This document shows positions 35,530 to 48,619 of a DNA stretch of 64,000 bases, piece by piece. The position numbers were made by a program, and so were the translations under genes. The stretch is from Harmonia axyridis (Eukaryota; Arthropoda; Insecta; Coleoptera; Coccinellidae), in contig NC_059503.1 in NCBI RefSeq assembly GCF_914767665.1, positions 63,444,352-63,508,351 of the forward strand, given 5' to 3'. The notes beneath the pieces were generated by a model. It had not been told where the DNA came from and made no database searches. It saw only the letters and a list, made by a program, of their open reading frames with translations. How positions within the stretch are numbered: position 1 is the stretch's first letter; each line of letters begins with the position of its first letter.

Positions 35530-38300
35530 AAACATGGGTCCAAAACGGCTCATTTGAGAAATATTTGTATTCTCGTGTTGTTTGAAATAATCATGTCTTT
35601 TTGGTGGAAAAATAAAAGGCATCTAAAGATGTAAATGCCGGCTAAAGTTACGAAGTTATTCTTCCTGAACAAACCTCTGCATGATTGTCTATATGGTAAT
35701 CCATAAATATTCATTCATATCGAGTAAATGGTAAGTACTGTGCCTTACTAAGGTTGACAGTTAGTTTTCGGTATTGAAACCATATTTTGATTATCAAAAC
35801 CTGTTTCTATCTTATATTTGAGCTCATTTCACGTTTCAGCGGAGAGGTCGAAAAAATGAAAAAAGAAAGATTCAAAAAGGTTCGAATTCTTAGCAAGAAG
35901 TGGCAGTTTTCATTTAGAATATTCGTGAAATTCAAACCGTATTTCTTTAATTTCATGGCTCTACAATTCAATTGAGTGCCAATTGTATTCCGAAGATTCC
36001 AAGAGCGAAATATGATGCGGGTTCACGCGAGTATTCGTGAAAAAATGACATTATTACGAATTTTGATAAGGGTGCAAAAGATCCTGACTTCACGTCAATT
36101 CCAGTAACCCCTCAAATATTTCCCTTATTTGATTCCCCATAAATTCCCATCGCCAGTACAAATATTGGCACCACCATCAGAAGAATTCATGATGACGTCT
36201 CCATCGATCTAGTCGGTATACAAGAAGCCGGAAAAAAGCCATCAGGATAATCTTTTGTTTCCATCGAGAACGGGAAAAGTTTTGTTGGTCCCATATATTT
36301 CGCTGAGAGGCTACGTTAGTAAGGAAACTTTGTGATGGAGTAAACATCTCTATACTATGGGCGGCATCAGACAATATCGTGCACTCTACGGTATTCACTT
36401 CTACCGGTACGAAACAATCAATACATAGCCATATCATTTTATGTAGAATATACGGGGTACCCACATTATATATCCTGAAAAATATGATCTAATTCGAAAT
36501 TCATTGTTCTTCATTGAGAAGAGCTGGAGAGTCGCCTAAGACTAGTATGGTTTCGTGAAGTTTATTTACAACAAAAAATTAAGATGAATATAAAAAATTG
36601 ACATCTTTGTGTCTATTCCTTCACAATAATATATCTTTATGATATATTTATTTTTGTCTTGGAATATAATTACAAATCTAAAAACGACAAAATTGATAAT
36701 TAACCAAAAGAAAATTCAAAATAACTAAAACTGTACGAATTGAGTGAACGGTTAACAATTTGAGTAAAATAAAGACATACAGACAGACGTACGTTTCGGA
36801 ATTTTTGTATTCAATAATACAAGTTTTCCTCATCGGTGCCTTATAGTTCAACAAAATTACTGAATTTACCAACTCACCACTTGTATATCTACTTCACAAA
36901 ATTGCAATTGAAGAACATTCAAACTAACTAAACGTGTCTCGAACAGTTTTCAACATATTATCTTCAATTCAAACTTTCATATCTATGATTTTGTCGGAAA
37001 AAGTGTCCTCCATTAAAAATTAACACATATGAATGATGACAAGTGTGTTATTTTGAAATCAGAATTTCATGGAAATTATGAGTATGATATGAAAATTGAG
37101 CATTTCCATTTGAGAAAACGGGATGGTATCATGTTCCACCACTCTTGAACCAGCCTGAAGAGTCAAAAATAATTTATTCATCTTATACACTGTGTGGATT
37201 TCGTAAAAATTTGAATAATTTCTCAAGCCCAAAATTTCCAAGAGTTATCGACCCATCGATCACTATTGACTTATCCTGTATATGAAGAATTACAATGTGA
37301 AGCATAATAATAAACAATTATATCGAAAATATATCGAATACAGAACTTAACCGACTACAATCCTTCTTTGTTTTATCTAGGTAGTCGATAAAACTTCCGA
37401 AAGAGGAAGCTTTGCAGGGATAAATTTATGGATAATGTGTATCGCTACTCATTGCTGAATGAAGCCGATTAACGTCAAATCGAATTTTTGGAGGATATTG
37501 TCCTAATATTGAATTTATGTGCAATGGCCAAGTGCCAGTTAAAATTGAGAGGAGGATAATCCTAAAAATATCGTACTCTACAAAAATATTCCTGAAAAAT
37601 TGAAATTTTAACGCATTTTCATTGATAAATCTAAACAAGGCAATTCATTACTCAGTATGAAGGTTTTCCAGGACAAAATGATACTTTTTTCATGTGCTGC
37701 AGAAGCTTTATTCATTCATCAAAGATTCTTTCAAGGATTCATTTTCCATGGATAATGTACCATATTATGAAAAAAATACACTATGAGACATCCTCCAACA
37801 TTCTAAAAGTTTAAAACAGATCTAAACGTCAAAGAAAAATAATAGAAGCTTACTGATCCTCTCTTTCAATAGAAATAGCATTTTCAAAGTAATTATTAAT
37901 ATTCGAAAAACTCATCTGAATAAAGCGCTCAAATAAATGCTCAAAACAACTGAACACTCTAGGCTCTATTTCGTAGTTTACTCCCAGCTGCATGAGGCGA
38001 ATGTGGATGTTATCGAATCAATATTCAAAATTGAAATCAGTCAATTTCGATAATACTCAAAATTCCATAAAAAAATTCATTGAAAGATTGTTATCAAAGA
38101 CAATGTCATTAACTCTGAAAGTTCCGTAGAAAAATTTGGAATGCGGAGATTTTCTTTTATTCAGCATTCAATGTATAAACTACCGCAAAAAATGTGGATC
38201 ACAATGTAATATGATCGATTTATACTTCATTTCAAAAATTGATATTTGCCAATCAATCAAAACCAGGTTGATCTAAACAACAATATAATACAATTTCGTA
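35530..38300. other. Gene-free AT-rich DNA
   Basis: No recognisable coding homology or bounded element. Open frames of 60-95 codons here have no recognised domains. Confidence 0.4.
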
Positions 38301-38307
38301 TACTCAC

Positions 38308-38348
38308 GAAGCTTGTCAGGCATCTCAACCAACAGACTCGATACATAC
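38308..38348 (-). other. Candidate recursive-splice site with 41-nt cryptic exon
   Basis: Minus strand: TTCATTTCTTTCAG is followed directly by GTATGTATCG (junction 38349/38348), a strong acceptor with an immediately regenerated donor. A second donor, GTGAGTATAC, starts at 38307, leaving a 41-nt cryptic exon. The 12-mer GCTCAATCAATG lies 62 nt upstream of the acceptor. The site at 48539/48538 has the same 12-mer at the same distance and the same donor decamer. This matches the ratchet-point plus short cryptic exon arrangement known from long insect introns. Confidence 0.4.
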
Positions 38349-39751
38349 CTGAAAGAAATGAATTTCTATTAATTCAAAATATTTTTCGAGTACTTAGTTA
38401 ATTACGCATGCATTGATTGAGCGTTAATTCGTTCGTAAATAGTGAGTTTCTTTTCACTTTCACCCAACTAATCGGATTAAGAGGGAATATCACCAAGTGA
38501 CATTCTCGTGATCTGTCAATATATGAGTAGGAGAAATTATATTTATCGAAAATCCACTTAAGCTGATCTAAAAGTTATAAAATTACTTCAGAAAATCCTT
38601 TGAGGTTAATTATCACATAAAAGTCAAGATCTATCTGACCTCCACGCTGTCACACAATATTTTTACTCCAAATTACCGAAACAGAAAAAAATAAAGTAAT
38701 CGAAACGAAGAATTAACGTAATATGAGAGTGGTACACCAAGACGTGAAAAGAGATGAAAGGATAGAATTATCACATTGTTTGGTTCAGTTACCGTTCTAT
38801 GCTGAGTTTTTGTGTTCTTACTAAAAGGTTTTTTCCCGTTTCTCACTTTCAACTACCTTTTTCATTGATGGCTCACGCCCGACACATCATTCGAGAATTG
38901 GGATAAAATCGAAATCCTCTCGGAATAGAGTATAAACTTACATGTTCTGATTATCGTTCGCTGGGTTCTTCTTCCTTTTTCCCAAAGTAAGACAGTCTCG
39001 ATTTCCCTACTCTTTTCGTCTGCTCCGATCTCTGCCGCCTGCGGCACTTTCCGATTCAGTTTAAGCGAGCATTTGAGGAGCGGAAGTACAAGATTCTAAC
39101 GCAAAAAAGGTAATAGAGAAAAAAGACGAGTTTAGCTCGTCGCTATCCTTTCCTTCGTGATTCAATAAGCCACCGATTTTGAGCGAAGCGAGAGTCCAGC
39201 TTTCAAGGAGGAATGTAATTTGTGTAGGAGGATCGCTGACTTTGCGCTACAGACGCGGAAGAGTAACTGGGGCGAGGAAGTATTGGAAATTGGGTTGAGA
39301 TGACTCAAGTGAGCTGGAAGATTTTTCCGGTGGAAAACAAAAAAATTAATATTTCCACTCTATAGGTTTTTAACGACAAAAAATATAGGATATGTTCTCA
39401 TTTTCCGTCTATGTGGAGTGCTCATTGTTCGAACATATCATTTGATAAATTTATATTTGAGGAGAAAACCCAACAGATAATGTGTTGTTAGAAATTTGGC
39501 TTCTGTTTTTTGGCATAATTGGTTCAAAAAATAGTAATAATAGTATTTAATATATCAATAATTACGTGTCCATTTTGCTAAATCACAGATTATCATTACA
39601 CAATTATGGCTTTACTTTTTTTCAAATGCAACCTGACTGGTCCTGTTATTCTGGTTTTTGACATGCACACTCTTGGAAGAATATCTAACTTGTTTGCAAA
39701 GCATTTTGAATCACCAGATTCTAAATCAATTTTTGGAAACTACTTTAGGAG

Positions 39752-40172
39752 AAGCTCCTAATATTATATAATAAATAAAATGGCTGATATTTGGAAATGA
39801 ATGATGGAAAGATAAAGAAAAAGAAGTACAATTTCCAAAAGTGTAATTGTTTTCGGTTGAATCGATCAACTGTAATTCTATTAAATTGGGATATCATACG
39901 ATATTAATTATCTATCTGGTTAATGTATCAGCAAAATGCCATCAACATAATAAGGGTGAAACCGTTATATCGCTATTCTCCCTCGATGACATGCATTCTT
40001 CTTGGGTTACTTTCGATTATGATTCCTACGTAATAGCATGGAAATCTTCTGTCTGACAATGGTTATGTTGATGGCATTCTGCTGATTCATTAACCAGATA
40101 GATAATTAATATCGTATGATATTATTACACTATTGGAAATTGTACTTCTTTTTCTTTTCAAGCTCCTAATAT
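39752..40172. mobile_element. Hairpin element with 13-bp direct flanks
   Basis: The right arm at 40061-40157 is the inverted complement of two left blocks, 39815-39846 and 39889-39952. A 42-bp insertion, or a loss on the other side, separates the two left blocks. Shared landmarks are AAAGAAGTACAATTTCC, CATACGATATTAATTATC and GCCATCAACATAA. The direct repeat AAGCTCCTAATAT flanks the structure at 39752-39764 and 40160-40172. No coding capacity is seen. Confidence 0.55.
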
Positions 40173-40179
40173 GTTGGTT

Positions 40180-41670
40180 CTTAAACGAGTTATGTTATTC
40201 CTATTCTTATATTCAAACACTAATCGACAATATCGTCTTAAAAGATTTTATGTAAATGAGTTGAAAATGGTGCTCTGATTTCTATCCTCAGATTGGAAAA
40301 GTACCATTTCAGTTTCATGAATGAGCATTATTTCTCGCCAAGCTCTAGGTACAAATAGAGATATTTTTATTTTAAAATTCCTCGAACAATGAAAATATCA
40401 TTTCCCGCACGAATGTTGGCACCAAAAGCCATAACATGAAAATATCGCAGTGCAAACCAAGCGCGTATTATACGGGATCGTTTTATGTTGGCTGCAATTT
40501 TACATAAAAATTAACCAGAAAGAACCTGAAACTGCAACGATACTCATAAAAACGAACCATTGCAGTCGTTTGTCGTTTCACGAGGGTTTTCGCTTTTTCC
40601 CTTTTCACGGTTGATAATTGAAAAGAAAACTGGGTTTGTACAGCAATTACTCGCTCTTCAACTGTGAAGCAATAACCTTTTAAAGGGGTTGTTTTTTTTT
40701 TGCCAAATTCGCGTCACTGCACGAAATATTTTCATAGACCTTTTTTTCGGGAACATTAAAATGGACTATTATTTTCATTCTAGAACTTGAAAATATTCGG
40801 AGAATTCGGTTTTTCTTAACAAGGCGTTCTATGATCGTTTTCTAAAATTTTTCAGACTTGCAATACATCGAAAAATACATGTAGTTCTTTACCACCATTC
40901 CGAGTATGATAAGAAACGTTTTTTCTCCTTAAAACCTCATAATGTGACATATCTTGTTTTTTCATGAGGTTTCTGAAGCTTCCCAACTTGAGAATTCAAA
41001 ATAGATTAATAGATAGTCGCACAGGAATATTACCTCTGGCAGTAAATGAAATTCTCTCATCCTAACATCAGTTTCTTTCAAACGATATTGAAATAAAAGA
41101 GATGATTAGCTAGATATTTATGAAGAATTCTTTTCCCGCTCATAACAGAGATACAGAGAGATATTGAATAGTTCATTACATCAGATGATGGATCTCGACA
41201 TTCTAGAGAATATTGAAGTCATTTTTTTTATAAACAAACTGAACCTAGTCGGCCTGTTGCTATAGGCATTTACAGTACCAAAGGACACAATTCGCGTTCA
41301 AACGAAGGAGCGCTCAAAAACTTTTGATGATGTCGCTATTAACACTAAAGTCCAACGAAAATCTAACCATCTGTCCAATGAAAATTTGACCCCCTCAGAA
41401 CTTAGAAACGAAGAAGATGTGGAGTGTTAGTAAGTTTGAAAGTTATTTATGCTCGGTACACAACCCAGTCAAAATTTTCAAAATCGGTTCACTATTTACG
41501 TAATATTGAATTTCAAGTTCTGTATTAGGTAAAAAGAATTCCTATGATGACATAAATCCGAAAAAACCTCCTGAGGGTGTCATTGAACATACACACATCT
41601 GAAAACAGCGAATTGAATTTAACTAATCAGAGTCAAAAGTTTAGTTTGGATTATCGTGAAATACATAGGC
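40180..41670. other. Gene-free AT-rich DNA
   Basis: Nothing recognisable on either strand. Confidence 0.4.
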
Positions 41671-41673
41671 ATA

Positions 41674-42277
41674 CAACTTTGCTTCCGCCATTTTTTTCCG
41701 AAATTCGAGGCTCTATTGTGAAGAACTGGTTATACATTTATTATTCAAAGTATTGTCAATCGCTGGCTACTACTTTCTCCCATCTTTCGGGCAGCGTACG
41801 AATCCCGCGTTGAAAAAATGAAATGGATATCTCTTGAAGCGATCCACGAATCTATCCATTTAATACTTCTTCATAAGACCGGTAGTGCTGGTCAGCCAGG
41901 CCGAGTGCCATTGATCGAAACAAGTGATAATCCGAGGAGCAACGTCTGGAGAACTGGGCGGGTGGAGTAGGACTTCTCATTTCAACGGTTTCAAGTATGT
42001 CTTCACCACATTTGCAACATGCTGTAGAGTGTAGAGCATTGTCATGCTGTAAAATCACTTTATCATGTATCCCGTTGAATTGCGGCCATTTGCCTTTCTA
42101 TGTTCAGCTCGAACGCATTAATTGCGTACGATAACGATCGCCTGTGATTGTTTCAGTTATTTCAATGGTGTTATGTTTACAAACCCCTAAGCTTATTCTT
42201 TGACATCTACGATCTATTTATTTCGACTACCACTTACCGCCACAGCCATCTATTGCAAAACGGCGGAAGCAAAGTTT
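41674..42277 (-). mobile_element. Internally deleted mariner with both ends (copy 3)
   Basis: This 604-bp minus-strand mariner is flanked by TA at 41672-41673 and 42278-42279, with both terminal repeats present (CAACTTTGCTTCCGCCAT on the left; complement of AAACTTTGCTTCCGCCG on the right). The interior runs from the 5' leader straight into ACTGAAACAATCACAGGCG, so the transposase N-terminal half and first catalytic region are deleted. The remaining frame (41852-42058) shows LQHDNALHS (second Asp) and SSDYHLFRSMA (third Asp) with an extra insertion between. Having both ends, it could still have been mobilised in trans. Confidence 0.85.
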
Positions 42278-42279
42278 TA

Positions 42280-44968
42280 CACCTAGTGGTTGCGAGAATT
42301 TAATCAATTGTGTTATTACTTCTGAAAATAAAGGTTTTATTCGATGTTCAATTCATAAAATATTTTTTTTTCGGTACCTAATTGCCAATAACTCGATTGG
42401 AAATATAGATTCTATTCCGTATCAGATTCAATCTTCTTTCGCGCCATTCTTTGCATCGCATTGTTTTTATGATTCTCATAAACTTTTACCGGTCCTCGAG
42501 GACCACTTGCCACGTCCACATTTTTATTCCGCGGATACCCAGCAATTCAAGAACTCCCCATGGCCATAACTACACCCCCACATAACTTCTCGCATGCCTG
42601 ATGAAATATATAAACAAGAGCTGCTCCTCCCGTCACATATTGGTTATTGGTTATTTTCTTTGTTTTCGTTCGTTAAGCTCACCAGAAAATGCAGATTTTG
42701 ACAGCTGCGGGAAGAAAAATATGGAATTTCCTTTTGTTTGTTTCTTCCGTTATCGTTATTTGAATCAGATAAATTTTGTCTTTATTGAAATTTATTCTGT
42801 GAGCGTGTGGGGTTTTGTGATATCGTGCGTTATGTCTCGAATAGGAATGAGTCGCTGTGTTCTGGAGTTGAGAAGTTGGATGATGTGGTTATTATCCACT
42901 CGTGCCATGAACTTAGACGATGCTGTAATTTGATTTTTGAGGAAACGAAAAGATACTTAAAAGCACATGTCGATATTTCCTTTCATTTTCTAGATATGAA
43001 CCAAAATTGTAATTTTCCATTTTCATCAGACCATTTTCACATTCTTGATGTTATCGCTCATAGAGAAAAAAAAAACATTAATGTAGCGAAATTTTTCATT
43101 CATGATTAAACAAACTAATTTCTCACAAGTTTTCGAGTAGAAAGTAGAGGTTTTCATCAGAAAAAACATAACTTTGTATCATAATAAAAGAACGTGTGAT
43201 TTCCTTATGCAAACCAGCAGAATCTGGGAAAATTTGCTTCCAATAATGTATGAATGTTAAAGCGATATCATCAAGAATGTGGAAACTATGATGACTTGAT
43301 AAAATCGGGACACTACAATTTTAGTTCATATATCCAGAAGACAAGGAAAGATCTACATGCGGTTGTAAGTTTCTGTCGATTCTCAAAAGAGTTTAAAAAT
43401 TGTGCCATCTATTTTCATTCAACTGTTCTAGTTCCCCATCATTAAACATCGAATTTAAACAACCCTGCATCATGCACGAATCTATAACGCTAAAGCTCTT
43501 AGGGTAGATACGGGATCCAAGTATCTCAGTTGGGTTCGTTAATGGCCAAAAATCTATTGATCGTTATACCCCTCGGAAATTCTGTTTCATCAATAATTAA
43601 AAAATAGCTATCTGACCGAACTCATATTTGTTGCACCTGCTGAAACGAATGTTCATTAATGAAGATAATGATTGAACTTTTCATTATGTAAAATTCAGAT
43701 ATCTCTAAATCTATTCGCCAGAGATTGCATTGAGATTGCATTGAAATTGCACGATTTCCATCGGAACAGGATATGCAAAAATGTATTCTCTGATCCTATC
43801 AGTGTAGGAGAGAAAACTCTCATTGCACACTCGCAGTCATCTTTTTCACTTCCCGCATACATTATTATTGTAAATTCTCGGATTAACACCATTATTCGTT
43901 TGAAAAATAAATAATTTCTGAATAAAATCGATCAAGAAACTGTTGTTTGGTTCTCACTCTTTCGTATATAGTATATATGCCTCAATCAGAACTCTGGACA
44001 TTCGAAAATGGCGCATTCGCCAATTCGTAATTTGTTTTGTCCCCTTTAAATGTTGTACCTATTATGAACTTATGTATAATAATATTATAATATATATTTC
44101 CAGAATCATCTAAGAAGAAAAATTCAGAAGCGAAAAATCGCAGAAAAATGCCAATTTTTTTAATCGGCCCGTAGTTCTGAAACTAGATGCGAAACTGATA
44201 TGCAGTTTTTTCTCTATTTTTCGAGAAACAAATACTACTCGACAGTTTGCTTTTTCTATATATTTTATGCTGATTTACTATTCGGAATGTATGAAATATG
44301 TGTCCTCTTCTCGTTGTAAATCATACAAGAAATATTCGAATGTAAAACTGACATTCTCCGCAAAATCCTCCACTTAAAAGGTATCATCCCTTACAATGTC
44401 GTGCCGGATGGTATTCATGATCTAACCATTAAAGCGGCAGCTTTAAGCTTCTTATAGATTCTAAATTATGGGGTTCGCTTGATCATTATGTTACAAATTG
44501 AGCCTGTATCGAAGGGAAAATCACGTTCCCCAAAGTGGCTCTTTATGAATTCGAAGTGGATATTAAATTATGCTTTCGGTATAGATTGCAGAATATATTC
44601 ATGGAAATATTTAAACGCATTTTTCAATCGCTTCTGTTATATTTGAAGCTGGCATTTTCTTCACAAATTCGAAATGAGATCGTATTTTCTGGGAACGTAT
44701 ATATCATTCATAGCTTATTTCGATAAGGTTCAGGTAGATTGCATCTTTTTCCTTTGATGCCGGAGCATAAACAAAATGGAATATTCCCAATAAATGGAAA
44801 CGTTTCACCAGAGACTCCTGCAAGGGATAGGATTCAATATCACCCATCATACCAAAGGTTAAAGCTCCACCGAATACAATGTAAAAGATGGTCTATAATT
44901 TGATTAGAAATTTTCAGAGAAAACGAATTTGAGGTAGAGAACTTTTGGCTTACGGATATCAGTGAAAC
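42280..44968. other. Mostly unrecognised DNA
   Basis: A GC-richer patch lies at 42470-42600. Open frames of 63-110 codons at 42601-43445 and 43672-43914 have no recognised domain. A short local repeat, GAGATTGCATTGAGATTGC, is at about 43723-43748. Nothing else is supported. Confidence 0.35.
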
Positions 44969-45986
44969 TTAGATCTTCTTTTTCTTAAAGGTCCGGAATT
45001 TACATTCCCTTCGCCTCTAATTTCATTTCTCCTATTTTCTGCTGTTGTCTGATCGGGAGGCTTTCCTCCCTACTTCATGTCACTTTTTTCTTCTATTTAG
45101 TTCTTTGAAAGAGGTATTTCCTCTCATCCTTCTTTCTTATTTTGATTTGTATTATCTTTCTTAATTCCTTATTCTCGTGCTTTTTCAGCGTCTCTATTGT
45201 CTTCTTTCTTTGTTGATTGACTCTTTCTTCAATAGTTTCAATTTTCAGTTCTTCTCTGATTTGTTAGTTATATACCATGGGGCGCCAACCGCTGTTCTTA
45301 TTACTGAATTTGGCGTACTTTGCAACTGATCATTATTATTGTCCTTCTTATTGTACCAGGTAACTCCTGCATACGTAATGCTTGGTATTAGCACTATTTT
45401 TATTATCTTCAGTTTGTTTTCTAAAGAAAGTTTACTTCTAGGGTTGAGCAATGGGTTCAGTCTGCCGTGCAATTGCCTTGTCTTTTTTCTGTTTTCTTCT
45501 ATCTGTTTGTTAAAATTCATTCTTTCATCCAGTATCACTCCCAGATGTTTTGCTTCCTTTTTCCATTCTATCGTCTGGTTTTCTATTTTGACGTTTCCTG
45601 CTTTATCTTTGTTTACTGTTGTTCCTCCGAAGTAGATTGCAACTGTTTTCGATGTGTTCACTTTGAATCTCCATTTCTTGAAGTATTCCATCAGTGTATC
45701 TAGGTCTATCTGTAGCTGCCTAGTGATTGTTTTTCCTCATTCTACTGTGATAGTATATGGCAGTGTCATCTGCAAACTGGGCTATCTTGCATCTATTTAT
45801 TTTCGGTATGTCTGCCATATAAGTTGAACAGCAGCGGTCCTATCACCGATCCTTGGGGAACTCCGGCTTCTATTTCTCCAATCGTTGACCTGGTACTATT
45901 GATATTCACCCTAAATTTTCTATTTGCCAGGTACGATTGTATCAATCTCGTAAGTTTGATTGGAAATTTCATCAACTTCGTTTTGA
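44969..45986 (-). pseudogene. Jockey-like retrotransposon (family A, copy 3)
   Basis: The longest minus-strand family A copy, about 1 kb, 5'-truncated inside the RT domain. Order: MMKFPIKLTRLIQSYLANRK and GVPQGSVIGPLLFNLY (45793-45975), a frameshift, a catalytic region with stops, then 45245-45691 with MEYFKKWRFKVNTSKTV, WKKEAKHLGVILDERM and VIRTAVGAPWYITN. The lysine-rich tail and the full 3' UTR (complement of ATTCCGGACC ... GATCTAAG) extend to 44969. Its 5' junction lies at the same point of the element as the 59.9-kb copy. Confidence 0.85.
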
Positions 45987-47698
45987 GAATCAGACCCTGA
46001 TTTACAAATGAGAATTAAACAAATATGAATCATTTTTATAGTAAAATACAAAATCGGCCTGTCACAAAAACTCATCACAAAAAATGACCCTGAAGGAATT
46101 TCTAACATTCGATAAGAAACATTTTATTATAAAATGTCTGAATGGGTCCGGCTGAATAATGCGTTTCGAGTTGAACAATCTTAAGAACACCTTTTATAAA
46201 TTTTACACCCACTTGACTGCCCACAGCTGATGAAAATATATTTGAATCTTCAGCATTCGCTGTCAAATGCCGGACAAAAATCCTCCATCGAACTATAACT
46301 CGTATTAATGGAATAAACCTTTCCTTCAACAGGTCCTTCAAGTCTGGAATAAACCGCTGTCTGGAGAAATCTCCGCATTTCAGAACTGAGGACGCCTGGG
46401 TAATTGCACATAACTTCTATTTGGATACATTTCTGATCGCAGTAAAAGTTCGGACAGTCTGCATGAAAGATCGGCGCATTTAGAGCTGTTCAATGCAGGC
46501 TTCCAAACCTCAACAAGTTTCAGGTGGGCGAAGTTCGATATATCTCGGCTTGTTCCGGTTTAACTTCTGTTAATTAAGGATTAAATTGCAGGCTTGGCCG
46601 CTAGCGAACTTTTAGGTAGATTTTAAATAGTTGCAATTGATCTGTTTCATGACATTTCGCCTCATTTAGACTGAAAGATATCGGTAACAAATTGTAACTT
46701 GACTAATGGTGAATTAAATGGTAAACTCAACTTTTTTCATACAGAATTAATCGATATTTAAACGATACGTTGATTTTCCTTGAGTTCATCTTTTAATAAA
46801 ATAGAATTCGTCACTGGTAGTGAGATTTCACTTAATGCTAAGTTATGAGTGTAGACGTATTCGAGGCCTAGGTAACAATTTTCTAAATTTGTTATCTCGC
46901 AATTAAACAACAAATCGCTTTATTGAATAGTCAAATAATCATGCCAGGAGTGATTGAATGGGATTAACAAACTTAAAGTATTAGCGGAAAGGATAGCGCA
47001 CACTCTATTAGAGAAAGTGCCCCCTGTTAAAAAGGCTGAATTTTTGATATGTTAAAGTCCAAGACATTCCAAACAAAAACTTCAATAAGCACAAATTTTC
47101 GTATAGCTAGTTTTGACTCTATAGGCCCCTGAAAAGTCTTATTTGTTCTCTATTGTTGAATTATAAAAAACGTTATCCTGGATAATCAACACTTTAACTG
47201 ATACATTAACAAAATCAGTGACACGTCGTTTGAGCTTATACTAATGTGCGAATTACACGAAATTTAAACTCCGTCAATTTTAACTTAACAATTGAACTAT
47301 ATTGCAGCTGACGTGAATAAACATGAAATTATCAATGGAAATATTGCAAAGAAGGATGAATAATGTTATAATGTAAATTATAAACCTCCATATTGAGCCG
47401 AACATAATGAAAATCATCTCTGAAATAATACATATTATGTTATTTATTCAAAGTACTCAATTATTTAAATCTATATTGATGTAATATTGATTGTCTACTC
47501 TCATGTGATATTGTGTCAATGACCATAGATGTCGAGAAACTTTAACTCAAATAAATAATAAATTAAGTACCATAGTGAATTTTGAGTTATAAATCACCCT
47601 TGACTACTTGGTGAGTTATTCCACCCGCAATTTACATTGGCTATTTTATATCGAGTGCCCAAATTCATTGTCTAGTCAGAGGATCTCAGAATCCCTTC
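45987..47698. other. Gene-free DNA
   Basis: A somewhat GC-richer low-copy stretch lies at 46130-46560, with an unrecognised 79-codon minus-strand frame (46102-46341). No element ends recognised. Confidence 0.35.
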
Positions 47699-48103
47699 GA
47701 GCTAAAAAAAATGAATGGCAAATTTTCGGACTCGATTTCGTGAGAATTAATTTGGTGAAAACCGCAACCTTACAAATTCAACTGTTTTTAAGCTATAAGA
47801 TGAAATTGGAAAATGGCGTGAAATAAAAAGTTCTCATAACTTCTTTATTACTCGTACTATAGAGACGAAACAAAAACATTTTACTCTTTTTTTCAGTAGA
47901 ATCCATTGGTAAGTGCCTGTAGAATGTGTTTGTTTCATGTTTATAGAACCAGTAATAAAGAATGAAGAAGTTATGAGATCTCTTCATTTCGCGCCATTTT
48001 CTCTTATAGCTTGAAAACAGTTGAATTTGTAAGGTTGCGGTTTTCACCAAATCAATTATCTCGAAATCGAGCCCGAAAATTTGCCATTCATTTTTTTTAG
48101 CTC
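47699..48103. mobile_element. 405-bp inverted-repeat hairpin element
   Basis: The left arm (47699-47852), starting GAGCTAAAAAAAATGAATGG, is repeated inverted at 47951-48103 with only scattered differences. Landmarks include ACCGCAACCTTACAAATTC and GAAAATGGCGTGAAAT. The loop is about 98 nt. There is no TA- or TTA-type duplication that I can call, and no coding capacity. Confidence 0.7.
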
Positions 48104-48442
48104 AACTACTCTTCTCCTTGCAGTGTTGTGATGACTGCATCGAAAATTTAGAATAAGTACAACCAATAGTTTACTATTAGTTACAAAATGGAAAATGAAA
48201 TTCAGGAATTTTTGAATTTAATTTAAAAATTGATCTTAAAAAATTGAGTGCAATTTACAGTACGTAGAAAAATTTAAAATTTTTCAATTTAGTGATGTCT
48301 ACTGAAACTTAAAAAAAAAAATAAATGCAAAGTAGGTTGGCTGAAATTGCATTGATAAATTTGTCATTGCCAATGAAGCAAAATTAAGTGACTCAAAATA
48401 AAAAACAATATAAAAATCATAAATAGAAATATGTATACTCAC

Positions 48443-48538
48443 AAATTTGTTTAATGTGATCTTATATATTATTTGTAGGTAGAATGATACCAGTCGGTTA
48501 TGTGGTATATAGATTTTGGCTACACATTCTGTACATAC
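48443..48538 (-). other. Candidate recursive-splice site with 96-nt cryptic exon
   Basis: Minus strand: CCTCCATTTGTTTCAG is followed directly by GTATGTACAG (junction 48539/48538). A donor, GTGAGTATAC, starts at 48442, giving a 96-nt exon that is open in one frame (VCTECVAKIYIPHNRL...). GCTCAATCAATG lies 62 nt upstream of the acceptor, exactly as at the 38.35-kb site. Downstream of the donor both sites share TTATATTGTT and ATTGGCAA in order, so the two neighbourhoods are probably diverged duplicates or conserved functional sites. Confidence 0.4.
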
Positions 48539-48619
48539 CTGAAACAAATGGAGGAATTTAAATAGATTTATATTATTTTGCGTTTAGCTTATCACAAAGA
48601 CATTGATTGAGCTTCAGTC

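Noticed and set aside
39020..39100. TCAGTT initiator with a possible downstream promoter element
   Set aside because: The downstream element does not match at the required position, and no gene or TATA box is seen.
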